Shown: positions 43,755 through 50,588 of the stretch, one piece after another
Numbering within the stretch: position 1 is the first letter of the stretch
Layout: each line of letters begins with the position of its first letter
Source: an uncultured Rubritalea sp.
GTDB taxonomy: Bacteria > Verrucomicrobiota > Verrucomicrobiia > Verrucomicrobiales > Akkermansiaceae
NCBI GenBank assembly: GCA_937981665.1
Contig: CALJOJ010000010.1
Span: forward strand, 1 to 50,588
DNA: 50,588 nt
Direction: 5' to 3'
Translations under genes and position numbers: made by a program
The notes under the pieces: generated by a model
Told to the model about the DNA's origin: nothing
Database searches by the model: none
What the model saw: only the letters and a program-made list of their open reading frames with translations

Positions 43755-45251
43755 TTACTCCCCCTCTTCTGACAGCTCTAAAATTCCGTCTTCTTTAAGC
43801 TCTTCATCTTTAAAGCTGATTAACTTTTTGATGATGGGCTTTACTTTTTGCCAATGGTCACTGCGGTTATGACGCATCATTAGGTTACTTAGTTGACCGT
43901 CAAAATAGAGGTCGCAATAACCACGATCAGCAGTGTCTAAGCTTTCGAAAAACTGATACTCCTTTTTTTCGATCTTAATTGCTTTGGTTCCACGGTACAC
44001 ACGATTAAAAAAACGACTAGAACGCTCATGAGTGATAATCCTTATCACCCCGTAACTATAGAGATTTTTTTGAATTGCTCCATTACCGATGATTGAAACA
44101 TCATAACCAAGTGCTTCGACTAAGGGCACGTGCAGAAGACCTCGGTTTAGGTCTCCAGTGAATCTAACCGTGTCGAATTCTGCGCGTTTGTGAGTTTTCT
44201 GATCTTCAGAAATAGTCACACCATCGGCACTGGCTTGAATAATTCCGCGCCAGCTATAGGGAGCTTTTAGGCTTCCGCTGAGACTTATATTTGCTTGAGC
44301 TGAAAGAGCTTTTAAACTCCAGTGATAATTGGGCTGGTTGATCTTTGTATTGATCGCTTGCTTCGGAGCTGTTAAATTAAAGCTAAATGGAGTCCCCGGA
44401 TTACTGATGCTGCAACGAACGTTCCATTGGTAACTAACTCCAAACTGCTTCCCTGATAGATTTTCAGCGCTGAGCTGCTTTCCATCCCAGTGAATCCTTT
44501 GAGAGTATTTATTTTCGTGGAATTGATAACTAACTTCTCCGTCGGTTGGTTTACCAGAAATAGGGAGCCGCAATTTAATTCCGTCTACTTGGTCAATAAT
44601 CGTTTTACCATCACGAAGTGTGAACTTCAGGTCATCGACTAATATCCATTTGTTAGGTATCTCAACTACTACCTTAGGTTCGGCATCTTTAGGTGCTGAG
44701 TTATCCTTAGTTTGATTTTTAGTTTCAGCTTTTTGCTTTTTGTTCGTTTCTGACACAGGATTCTTAAGGGGCTCTGTGGATTTTTTTCCTAGTTCAACTT
44801 GCTTATTGTTGAGCGTAGCTGGAGGTTTATTTACGGGAGTACTCAACTTCGACTGCTGCTCTATGAGCCATTTTAAATCTAGATCTAAGTGAACTCCCTG
44901 AATCGTGATTTCTTCCAGTTCCACATCTCCTTTAAATAAGGTTGTCCATGATGGATCTGTCTTTATAGAAACAAGAGAGAGCCCCCCTTCTCCTAATTTA
45001 GTTTTGAGATCATAAGCATTCACCTTACCAAAGGGAATCCAAGAGATATTTCCTATCTCCCATTCGTTTTGAATTGGAAATCTCGACTGAAGTTGGCTTG
45101 TTATTTTATTTTTAAACCAACTGGTATTGATGATAATGAGTGAGATTAAGTAAGCGAGAAGGAACAACAAAACAAAAAACACCAAGATCTTCCGCCAGTT
45201 AAAGGGCGATTTAGGATTCTTGGTGTTCTTAAATTGGTTAGACTCGCTCAC
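43755..45251 (-). CDS. membrane-anchored AsmA-like protein of unknown function
   Basis: A cytoplasmic N-terminus (about 1-20), a single transmembrane segment at about 22-46 and a long periplasmic region define this 498-residue protein. The part from about 60 (WEIGNISWIPFGKVNAYDLK, then LEEITIQGVHLDLDLKWL) has the repeated beta pattern of AsmA-like envelope proteins. A Lys/Thr/Asn-rich low-complexity linker (about 130-180) follows, then more beta sequence to the acidic C-terminus. AsmA-like proteins are thought to move or organise lipids between membranes; that role is only an inference here. It lies 20 bp downstream of a secreted-protein gene. Confidence 0.65.
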   Translation of the reverse strand: MSESNQFKNTKNPKSPFNWRKILVFFVLLFLLAYLISLIIINTSWFKNKITSQLQSRFPIQNEWEIGNISWIPFGKVNAYDLKTKLGEGGLSLVSIKTDPSWTTLFKGDVELEEITIQGVHLDLDLKWLIEQQSKLSTPVNKPPATLNNKQVELGKKSTEPLKNPVSETNKKQKAETKNQTKDNSAPKDAEPKVVVEIPNKWILVDDLKFTLRDGKTIIDQVDGIKLRLPISGKPTDGEVSYQFHENKYSQRIHWDGKQLSAENLSGKQFGVSYQWNVRCSISNPGTPFSFNLTAPKQAINTKINQPNYHWSLKALSAQANISLSGSLKAPYSWRGIIQASADGVTISEDQKTHKRAEFDTVRFTGDLNRGLLHVPLVEALGYDVSIIGNGAIQKNLYSYGVIRIITHERSSRFFNRVYRGTKAIKIEKKEYQFFESLDTADRGYCDLYFDGQLSNLMMRHNRSDHWQKVKPIIKKLISFKDEELKEDGILELSEEGE

Positions 45252-45271
45252 TGAGAGGTTTATGTCAGATA

Positions 45272-45997
45272 CTATTTTTTCACTTTGTTAGGAACAAATC
45301 TGATGATGATGAGGTTATCAGCAAGTAGTGAACCGCGAGATGAGACCTCTTGTAGTGAATGAACTAGAATACCATATCGCTTGTCTCCAGTTCTTCCTAA
45401 AGCTAGGTTCTCCTTAGTCTTAACCATCGAGCCGTCTTTAAAATAACGCCACTCATGACCATTCCATTCACCATAAACGCTATTTTTAGGTGATTTAATA
45501 TCATCGATTTTAACTAAAGTTCCATTCATTGACTTAAATGAATCGTCTTTAGCTATATATGAAAGAGCAGAAAATGGAGTGGTGACTCCTTTTCGCTTAG
45601 CGAAAACATTGATAGTCCACTCGCCATCAGAGTTCTCTGTGAGCATGAGGCTGACTTCCCCACCTTCCACACGCTTGAATTTTCTCTGGTCGTATAGCTT
45701 GCTGTATTTCTCATGATCTTCTTTTGAGAATCCGAGTTTAGCATCGTAAGGGAGAAGTAGTGTTTCCGCTCCTGCTTTTTCTTGATGTTTCTTAAACCAC
45801 TCTGGATCTTTCGCTTCTGCTTTAGCGAGAAGCGCTCGGTACTCCATAAATTCACCAGGCATGTCTACCTTAACGATTTCACCACGCACCTCCTTATTAG
45901 CGTCAAAGAAATTAGTAAGCTTAGCAGGAGGCTCAGCAGCTGCGAGAAGTGTGGTCATACTGGCGAAAGCTAGGATAACTGACTTGAATGATTTCAT
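45272..45997 (-). CDS. secreted protein of unknown function
   Basis: A standard signal peptide (MKSFKSVILAFASMTTLLAAA, cleaved near AEPP) precedes about 220 residues without cysteines or a recognised domain. The mature protein is rich in Lys and Glu and contains a helical section around 40-110 and beta-like sequence later (ISFTVIP-type alternation is absent; GEWTINVFAKRKG is the clearest strand pair). I do not recognise the family. It is first in a two-gene minus-strand run with the AsmA-like gene. Confidence 0.7.
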   Translation of the reverse strand: MKSFKSVILAFASMTTLLAAAEPPAKLTNFFDANKEVRGEIVKVDMPGEFMEYRALLAKAEAKDPEWFKKHQEKAGAETLLLPYDAKLGFSKEDHEKYSKLYDQRKFKRVEGGEVSLMLTENSDGEWTINVFAKRKGVTTPFSALSYIAKDDSFKSMNGTLVKIDDIKSPKNSVYGEWNGHEWRYFKDGSMVKTKENLALGRTGDKRYGILVHSLQEVSSRGSLLADNLIIIRFVPNKVKK

Positions 45998-46092
45998 GTG
46001 ATAATAATAGGGATAAGTGATTTATAAAAAAGGTTCAATACTGATCGGCAAGTTAGCCTAGTCACATTGAACCTCATTGATATATATTTTAA

Positions 46093-46599
46093 TTAACTGA
46101 TGGCTTTATTCCAGTCAGCAATACGATCCGCCTGTGCTGCGAAGAGGTCATCAGTACTATCTAAGATGGTAATACTATCGATAGTGTCTCCACCGCTGAT
46201 ATTATTCACTACGTCCATACCTTCAGTGACTGCACCGAAAACTGTGTGCTTCCCATCAAGATGTGGAGTAGGTACGTGGGTAACGAAGAACTGTGAACCA
46301 TTAGTATTCGGTCCTGCATTTGCCATAGACAGGATGCCTGATCTATCATGCTTGAGATGTGGCTTGCACTCACACTCAAACTTGTAACCTGGTCCACCCA
46401 TACCTGAGCCAGTAGGGTCACCGCCCTGGATCATGAAGTCTGGAATTACGCGGTGAAACTTTAGCCCATCATAGAAACCTTTTGAAGCTAAGTTAAGGAA
46501 GCTTGCACATGTTACCTGTGTGTCATTTGCATACATTGTGATAGAAAGTTCACCCTTGGATGTCTGCATGTTGATTTTAATATCTGAAATATCGCTCAT
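46093..46599 (-). CDS. cyclophilin-type peptidyl-prolyl cis-trans isomerase
   Basis: The enzyme accelerates proline isomerisation in folding proteins (EC 5.2.1.8). Key cyclophilin residues are present in [19 protein letters not shown] (catalytic Arg), [19 protein letters not shown] and [18 protein letters not shown]. The protein has 168 residues, no signal peptide and the insertion typical of short bacterial PpiB-type proteins, so it is cytoplasmic. It is divergent from the rpmI-rplT genes. Confidence 0.94.
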   Translation of the reverse strand: MSDISDIKINMQTSKGELSITMYANDTQVTCASFLNLASKGFYDGLKFHRVIPDFMIQGGDPTGSGMGGPGYKFECECKPHLKHDRSGILSMANAGPNTNGSQFFVTHVPTPHLDGKHTVFGAVTEGMDVVNNISGGDTIDSITILDSTDDLFAAQADRIADWNKAIS

Positions 46600-46723
46600 A
46601 TGCCTGTAAAGAACACGTTTAAGGGCTAGTTCACAACTTAAATTTATGAAAAAATGATTAATCTCTATTTAATAACCATATTTTTCTTGATAATTAGTAT
46701 TAAAGCTCTAGTTTCCGCCTTCG

Positions 46724-46933
46724 ATGGCCAGAAAATCAGGTAAAGCCAAGACACGTAAGTCAGTAGCTAAACGTTTCAAAGTAACTGGTACTGGTAAACT
46801 ACTCCGCCGCAAGCAAGGCAAACGCCACCTTCTCCAAAAGAAGAGTTCAAAGCGTAAGCGTTCCCTCGGGAAAGCATGTCTTGCTTCTAAAGCAGATACT
46901 CCAAGAATTAAGGAATCACTTCCTTTTCACTAG
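46724..46933 (+). CDS. rpmI: 50S ribosomal protein L35
   Basis: L35 is a small 23S rRNA-binding protein. The basic 69-residue sequence shows KSGKAKTRKSVAKRFKVTGTGKLLRRKQGKRHLLQKKSS-type features: the K-T-R-K-S-x-x-K-R-F-K-V-T-G-T-G block and the H-L-L-Q-K-K-S motif. The gene is upstream of rplT as usual, but infC, normally the first gene of this operon, is not here: a divergent cyclophilin gene occupies that side. Confidence 0.95.
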   Translation: MARKSGKAKTRKSVAKRFKVTGTGKLLRRKQGKRHLLQKKSSKRKRSLGKACLASKADTPRIKESLPFH

Positions 46934-47103
46934 GAACACAGTTTACTAATGCAGTAACTAGAAACGTTTGGTAACCATATTGACCAAGCACCCCTACTCG
47001 CAATTCGAGTAGACTCTACACAGCCTTTTCAGCTCAGCTGGAATATTACAGACGAGACTGTGGGAGATAGGATTAAAACAGTCTGTTAAAGAAAAATAGA
47101 ACA
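46934..47103 (+). promoter_or_regulatory. structured rpmI-rplT spacer, possible L20 autoregulatory leader
   Basis: The 170-nt spacer is long for this pair. It holds the hairpin CTACTCG (46995-47001) with CGAGTAG, and further down two competing pairings of ACAGAC and GACTGT with a later ACAGTCTGT (about 47050-47090), ending 12 nt or so before the rplT ATG. In other bacteria L20 represses its operon by binding mRNA that mimics its 23S site. Whether this spacer does so here is an inference. Confidence 0.35.
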
Positions 47104-47475
47104 ATGCCAAGAGCAACAAACAGTCCGGCATCACGCGCCCGCCGCAAGAGAATTCTTCTCCGTGCAAAAGGCTTCCGTGGTTTCCGTTCAAAGCTATACC
47201 GCTACGCAAAAGACGCTGTTATTAAAGCACGTCAGTACGAGTACCGTGACCGCAAAAAGCGTAAGGGACAATTCCGCCGCCTATGGATTCAGCGTATTTC
47301 CGCTGCCTCTCGTGCACAGGATATCACTTACTCTCGTTTCATGGAAGGCGTGAAAGCAGCTAAAATAGATGTAGATCGTAAGATCCTTGCTGACCTCGCG
47401 GTCAACGACATCACTGCATTCAACGTTATCGTGCAACTTGCAAAAGATGCGCTTGCTGCTAAGCACGCAGCGTAA
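47104..47475 (+). CDS. rplT: 50S ribosomal protein L20
   Basis: L20 is an early assembly protein of the large subunit and in many bacteria the translational repressor of its own operon. The 123-residue sequence has the long basic N-terminal arm (NSPASRARRKRILLRAKGF), the G-F-R-G-F-R-S-K-L-Y motif, YRDRKKRKGQFRRLWIQRI and the globular C-terminal end. It is followed by a strong intrinsic terminator. Confidence 0.96.
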   Translation: MPRATNSPASRARRKRILLRAKGFRGFRSKLYRYAKDAVIKARQYEYRDRKKRKGQFRRLWIQRISAASRAQDITYSRFMEGVKAAKIDVDRKILADLAVNDITAFNVIVQLAKDALAAKHAA

Positions 47476-47510
47476 TCCATCCAGTCTTTAATTAGACTAC
47501 ACGAATACTT

Positions 47511-47556
47511 AAAAAACAGCCGTCAGAAGAGATTTTGGCGGCTGTTTTATTTTTGT
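47511..47556 (+). terminator. intrinsic terminator of rpmI-rplT
   Basis: AAAACAGCCG (47513-47522) pairs with CGGCTGTTTT (47539-47548), followed by ATTTTT. It lies about 36 nt after the rplT stop and is well formed. Confidence 0.85.
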
Positions 47557-47661
47557 CATCATTCCGGGCTTTTAAAATATTAAAGAGATCTGTATTTTTT
47601 TTCGTGCCAAGCTCCTCATAATATTGTCTCTAGTTGGGATAACATTTTTCACTTAATAAAT

Positions 47662-48744
47662 ATGGCCACAAAACACTTTTACGATCACGTCGATGTATAT
47701 CTCAACCTAGCTGTTGAACATGACGCTTCAGACATTCATCTTACTACTGGAGCTGCTCCTACGTGGAGAAGACACGGTAAGCTACAACCTATATGGCAAG
47801 ATGCCGAACTCCTCACCGCTGAGGAAATGGACATCTTAGTGGACTCCTTTCTTGATGATAAAGGACACAAGGCACTCGCCGAACGAGGTGATGCTGACTA
47901 CGCACACGAAAACGAGAAGGCAAGATTCCGAGCTTCAGTCGTTAGACATAGACTCGGTAAAGGCATTGTCTTCCGTATTATTAATACCGAGATCCGCACC
48001 ATGGATGATCTTAAGCTTCCAAAGGAATTCCTCACACCCCTCACTCGTTATCACAATGGTCTCATTCTAGTGACTGGCTCTGTAGGCTCTGGTAAGTCTA
48101 CGACTATGGCAGCGATGCTAGACTTTATTAATAAAGACAGAGAAGATCATATCCTGACGCTGGAAGACCCGGTAGAATTTGTACATAAGTCACAAGGTTG
48201 TCACCTCACCCAGCGTGAAATCGGTGAACACTCAGAATCATTCCCTAGAGCACTTCGCGCGGCACTCCGTGAGGATCCAGATGTCATTGTGGTGGGTGAA
48301 ATGCGAAACCTCGAAACTATTCAGCTTGCTATCACTGCGGCGGAGACTGGTCACCTTGTACTAGGAACTCTGCACACTGGTAATGCACCACGTACACTAG
48401 ATCGTATTCTTGATGTGTTCCCTATTGAGCAACGAGATCAGATCCGCGTCATGGTGGCAGAGTCACTTCGAGGCATTATCTCTCAACAGCTCCTCCCCAC
48501 TGCAGATGGCAAAGGCCGCTGCTTAGCTTTAGAAATTCTTGTAAACACCCCAGCGGTGGGAGCAACGATTCGTGATGGTAAAACCTACATGCTTCCAGGC
48601 ATCATGCAGACTGGTAAAAATATAGGAATGACTACGATGGATGACTCGCTTAGAGAGCTATATATCGAAGGAAAAGCCTCTGCAGAAGAAGTGCTAAGAC
48701 GCTCTGAAGACAAAGTCATCATGAGAGAATTCCTCCAATCATAA
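47662..48744 (+). CDS. PilT/PilU family type IV pilus ATPase (first copy)
   Basis: PilT-type ATPases disassemble type IV pili during retraction (twitching, DNA uptake). The 360-residue protein has the N-terminal DIHLTTG segment, Walker A near residues 138-147, the Asp box (DPVEFVH), Walker B with the Glu (DVIVVGEMRNLETI), and the His box (GHLVLGTLHTGNAP). The first Walker A position is unusual: GSVGSGKST instead of the usual GPTGSGKST. It is followed at 32 bp by a second paralogue. No other pilus gene is in the window. Confidence 0.9.
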   Translation: MATKHFYDHVDVYLNLAVEHDASDIHLTTGAAPTWRRHGKLQPIWQDAELLTAEEMDILVDSFLDDKGHKALAERGDADYAHENEKARFRASVVRHRLGKGIVFRIINTEIRTMDDLKLPKEFLTPLTRYHNGLILVTGSVGSGKSTTMAAMLDFINKDREDHILTLEDPVEFVHKSQGCHLTQREIGEHSESFPRALRAALREDPDVIVVGEMRNLETIQLAITAAETGHLVLGTLHTGNAPRTLDRILDVFPIEQRDQIRVMVAESLRGIISQQLLPTADGKGRCLALEILVNTPAVGATIRDGKTYMLPGIMQTGKNIGMTTMDDSLRELYIEGKASAEEVLRRSEDKVIMREFLQS

Positions 48745-48776
48745 TTTTAACACATTCATTTATTTAATTTATTATC

Positions 48777-49874
48777 ATGGCTAACAGCTTAGACAGACTA
48801 TTTCAGATCCTCATCGACCAAGGCGGTTCAGACTTACACCTTACTGAGGGCTACCCACCTAAACTACGTGTTCACGGTGGTGTGCGCGCGATTGAAAATG
48901 AGCCCGTTCTGGACACAGAAACAATCAACGATTATCTATCCGGTATTTGTGATCCGGATAGCTATGAGATATTCCTTAAGGACGGAGACCTCGACTTCGC
49001 TTATGAAATGAATGAACAATCACGCTTTCGTTGTAATTACCTTAAGCAGCAGTTCGGCCTAGGTGCGGTATTCCGTCTCATCCCTACTAAGATTGCGACT
49101 CTTGAAGAACTTGGTATTCCTCCTGTGGTCAAGCGCTTCGCAGAGATTCGCTCTGGCCTAGTGCTAGTGACTGGCCCTACTGGATCTGGTAAATCTACCA
49201 CTCTCGCCGCGATTATTGACTACATCAATGAGAATTACAATAAGCACATCATCACTGTTGAGGAGCCTATCGAATTCGTACATAACAACAAGCAATGCGT
49301 GATCACACAGCGTGAAGTTCCTACGAACTGTGCATCATTTGCTGATGGTCTTCGAGCTTCCCTACGTGAAGATGCAGAGATAGTTCTCGTAGGTGAGATG
49401 CGTGACTTGGAAACAATAGCACTCGCGCTTACATCTGCTGAGACAGGCATGCTTGTATTCGGCACTCTCCACACAAACAATGCGGTGAAGACAATTGACC
49501 GTGTGATTGATGTATTCCCATCTGATCAGCAATCACAAGTTCGCACCATGCTTTCAGTATCGATAAAAGGTGTCCTAGCGCAGCTACTCATGAAGCGCAG
49601 TGATAAAGAAGGAAGAATTGCTGTAAATGAGATCATGTTCTCTACTCCTGCTGTTTCAGCGATTATTCGTGAGGGCAAGACACAGAAGCTTAACGACGTG
49701 ATCACCCAAGGAGCTGAGCAAGGAATGCAATTCATGGATGAATCCATCTGGGCATTACTACAAAAAGGAATCGTGAGCCCACAAGAAGCCTATCTTAAAG
49801 CGATTGATAAGAGTAGATTCAAGAATTTCCTCCCTGCAGAAGATGCTGGCTTAGCCAATTCATCAGGTGCTTAA
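48777..49874 (+). CDS. PilT/PilU family type IV pilus ATPase (second copy)
   Basis: This 365-residue paralogue of the preceding gene starts with a SDLHLTEG block and carries the consensus Walker A GPTGSGKSTT at about residues 132-141, Asp box EEPIEFVH, Walker B with AEIVLVGEMRDLETI and the His box GMLVFGTLHTNNAVKT. The consensus Walker A makes this the more PilT-like of the two, the first perhaps the PilU-like partner, but that split cannot be proven. A Gly/Ser-rich short tail ends the protein. Confidence 0.9.
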   Translation: MANSLDRLFQILIDQGGSDLHLTEGYPPKLRVHGGVRAIENEPVLDTETINDYLSGICDPDSYEIFLKDGDLDFAYEMNEQSRFRCNYLKQQFGLGAVFRLIPTKIATLEELGIPPVVKRFAEIRSGLVLVTGPTGSGKSTTLAAIIDYINENYNKHIITVEEPIEFVHNNKQCVITQREVPTNCASFADGLRASLREDAEIVLVGEMRDLETIALALTSAETGMLVFGTLHTNNAVKTIDRVIDVFPSDQQSQVRTMLSVSIKGVLAQLLMKRSDKEGRIAVNEIMFSTPAVSAIIREGKTQKLNDVITQGAEQGMQFMDESIWALLQKGIVSPQEAYLKAIDKSRFKNFLPAEDAGLANSSGA

Positions 49875-49940
49875 TCTCACTATATATCTAGATATAAACT
49901 TTGCCAAATTGGTAAAGTTTACACCTAGAAAACATATTTC

Positions 49941-49973
49941 ATAAGGCACTCAGTCATGGACCCGGTGCCTTTA
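49941..49973 (+). terminator. probable terminator after the PilT pair
   Basis: AAGGCAC (49943-49949) pairs with GTGCCTT (49965-49971), followed by an A/T-rich stretch with a short T run. A second hairpin lies just upstream (AAACTTTGCC with GGTAAAGTTT, about 49898-49922, one G-U). Either could end the pil transcript; neither has a long U-tract. Confidence 0.5.
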
Positions 49974-50060
49974 TTATGTTAGATCTAGATGGATTTACCT
50001 AAGACATCTTAAGAATAGTTAACTTAAGTTAAAAAAAAGACGATAATTACCCGAATCCCC

Positions 50061-50088
50061 TTGACCTTTTAGAAAGTTGCTGTATTCA
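50061..50088 (+). promoter_or_regulatory. putative sigma-70 promoter of rpmB
   Basis: TTGACC (50061-50066) and TATTCA (50083-50088) are 16 bp apart, about 35 bp before the rpmB ATG. Both hexamers are near consensus and nothing else upstream of the gene looks better. Confidence 0.45.
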
Positions 50089-50124
50089 TGCGCCCCACAA
50101 CTAACAACAAAAAATTTTATAGAT

Positions 50125-50391
50125 ATGGCAAGAGTATGTAGCATTAGAGGTTCCAAGGTTCGCGTAGGACGCAAGATTCACCGTTCAGGTCTTGCTAAGA
50201 AAAAAGGTGGTATTGGACGCCACGTAACTAAGACAGTGAAGCGTAAGGTGACACCAAACCTTCACGTCAAAAACATTTTCGTTCCTGAACTAGGTCGCAC
50301 TGTTAAAGTGAAACTTAGTGCTAAGGCACTAAAGACAATCAACAAGAACGGCGCATACGTCACCCTTAAGAAAGCTGGCATCATTAAGTAA
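50125..50391 (+). CDS. rpmB: 50S ribosomal protein L28
   Basis: L28 is a zinc-independent 23S rRNA-binding protein. The 88-residue sequence begins MARVCSIRGSKVRVGRKIHRSG and has RHVTKTVKRKVTPNL, then a V-K-V-K-L-S-A-K-A-L-K-T-I segment, as expected. The ATG at 50125 is chosen because L28 proteins start M-A-x-x-C; an upstream in-frame ATG at 50077 would add 16 unrelated residues. The two-Cys zinc form is not evident: only one Cys is present. It is a single gene with its own promoter and terminator. Confidence 0.95.
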   Translation: MARVCSIRGSKVRVGRKIHRSGLAKKKGGIGRHVTKTVKRKVTPNLHVKNIFVPELGRTVKVKLSAKALKTINKNGAYVTLKKAGIIK

Positions 50392-50422
50392 GCCAACTTC
50401 ACTGATTGTAATCAACAATTTT

Positions 50423-50456
50423 AAAAGCGTAGCTTCTCACGAAGCTACGCTTTTTT
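50423..50456 (+). terminator. strong intrinsic terminator of rpmB
   Basis: AAAAGCGTAGCTTC (50423-50436) pairs perfectly with GAAGCTACGCTTTT (50441-50454) around TCAC, with T6 at 50451-50456. The intron-like sequence begins within 3 nt of the T run. Confidence 0.9.
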
Positions 50457-50458
50457 GT

Positions 50459-50588
50459 GTGTGCCCGGCAGGGCACACTGACTTGGGGGTTAAAGTCCCC
50501 TGTGGGCTCGGCAGAGAGAACCACTAGCAGACAGCAAGGTTAAGATCGTGAGATCTTGGCTGAAGGAAGCTGATAAGCAAACCATTGC
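50459..50588 (+). mobile_element. 5' end of a probable group II intron (domain I), cut by window end
   Basis: The sequence starts with the GTGYG intron consensus (GTGTG, 50459-50463) and runs through a 5' stem GTGTGCCC/GGGCACAC (50459-50466, 50471-50478). Next comes the domain I block GGGGG-TTAAA-GTCCCC, and further on GCAAGGTT, a GATC-GTGA-GATC hairpin, and GGCTGAAGGAAGCTGATAAG with GCAAACC, a run that is highly conserved in bacterial group II introns. The 5' boundary could also be 50457. It directly abuts the rpmB terminator. The intron-encoded reverse transcriptase and domains V/VI would lie outside the window. Confidence 0.8.

Noticed and set aside
1-50588. CRISPR arrays, prophage genes, restriction-modification or toxin-antitoxin modules
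   Set aside because: None seen: no regularly spaced repeats, no phage structural genes and no recognisable defence proteins.

Overview
The window reads as a chromosomal segment of a Gram-negative bacterium with moderate-to-low GC content, most likely from the Verrucomicrobiota or a nearby PVC lineage. That placement is inferred from gene content: LPS transport and KDO genes, a manganese-type ABC permease carrying a DtxR-like tail, a DUF1844 protein, a Bacteroidota/PVC-type succinate dehydrogenase iron-sulfur subunit, an AP2-like mini-protein, and start codons that mostly lack a Shine-Dalgarno sequence but have A/T-rich leaders. No single marker proves it. Almost all of the window is housekeeping DNA; clear mobile DNA is limited to the two extreme ends plus one small candidate element in the middle.

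Layout. 1-160: tail of a probable IS630-type transposase. 167-3673 (minus): ilvB-ilvH (branched-chain amino acids), acpH and a small lipoprotein. 3963-5274 (plus): secreted ThuA-domain protein followed by a disrupted coding tail. 5287-11300: an envelope/regulatory cluster on the minus strand (DUF1844, kdsA, an LptC/LptA-like protein, lptB, hpf, rpoN), with the RNase P RNA gene inserted between hpf and rpoN on the plus strand. 11410-14057 (plus): zwf-opcA, the entry to the oxidative pentose phosphate pathway. 14068-18669 (minus): MidA-like methyltransferase, Aas-like acyl-ACP/CoA ligase, an enlarged NusB and ribH. 19008-19769 (minus): a stand-alone sdhB. 19919-25376 (plus): a cystathionine gamma-synthase-like PLP enzyme, YebC, an AI-2E family membrane protein, NrnA and TruB. 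25406-27908 (minus): Cys-rich protein, xthA, a membrane-anchored protein and an IscA/ErpA-type protein. 28048-34232: CaCA antiporter, AP2-like mini-protein, gatC-gatA, a candidate 220-bp MITE, HIT protein, tRNA-Val(GAC), serA. 34358-39631 (plus): DUF2071 protein, then an ABC metal-uptake operon (binding lipoprotein, ATPase, two permeases) behind a near-perfect MntR-box palindrome, then an MmcQ/YjbR gene. 39791-43704 (plus): an RpiB-GlyA fusion gene, scpB, pheA. 43755-46599 (minus): two envelope proteins of unknown function and a cyclophilin. 46724-50391 (plus): rpmI, rplT, two PilT-family ATPases and rpmB. 50459-50588: the 5' end of a probable group II intron placed directly behind the rpmB terminator and cut by the window edge.

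Most noteworthy. (1) The metal transporter: a palindrome 19/22 identical to the E. coli MntR box as I recall it abuts a consensus -35, and the first permease ends in a DtxR/MntR-like domain whose C-terminal metal ligands are kept while the N-terminal ligands are replaced and the recognition helix is acidic, which suggests a metal sensor acting on the transporter rather than a DNA-binding repressor. (2) The fused RpiB-GlyA protein with both active sites apparently intact. (3) The group II intron at a terminator. (4) The frameshifted ThuA tail. (5) NusB with an insertion of about 160 residues. No CRISPR array, prophage or recognisable defence island is visible.
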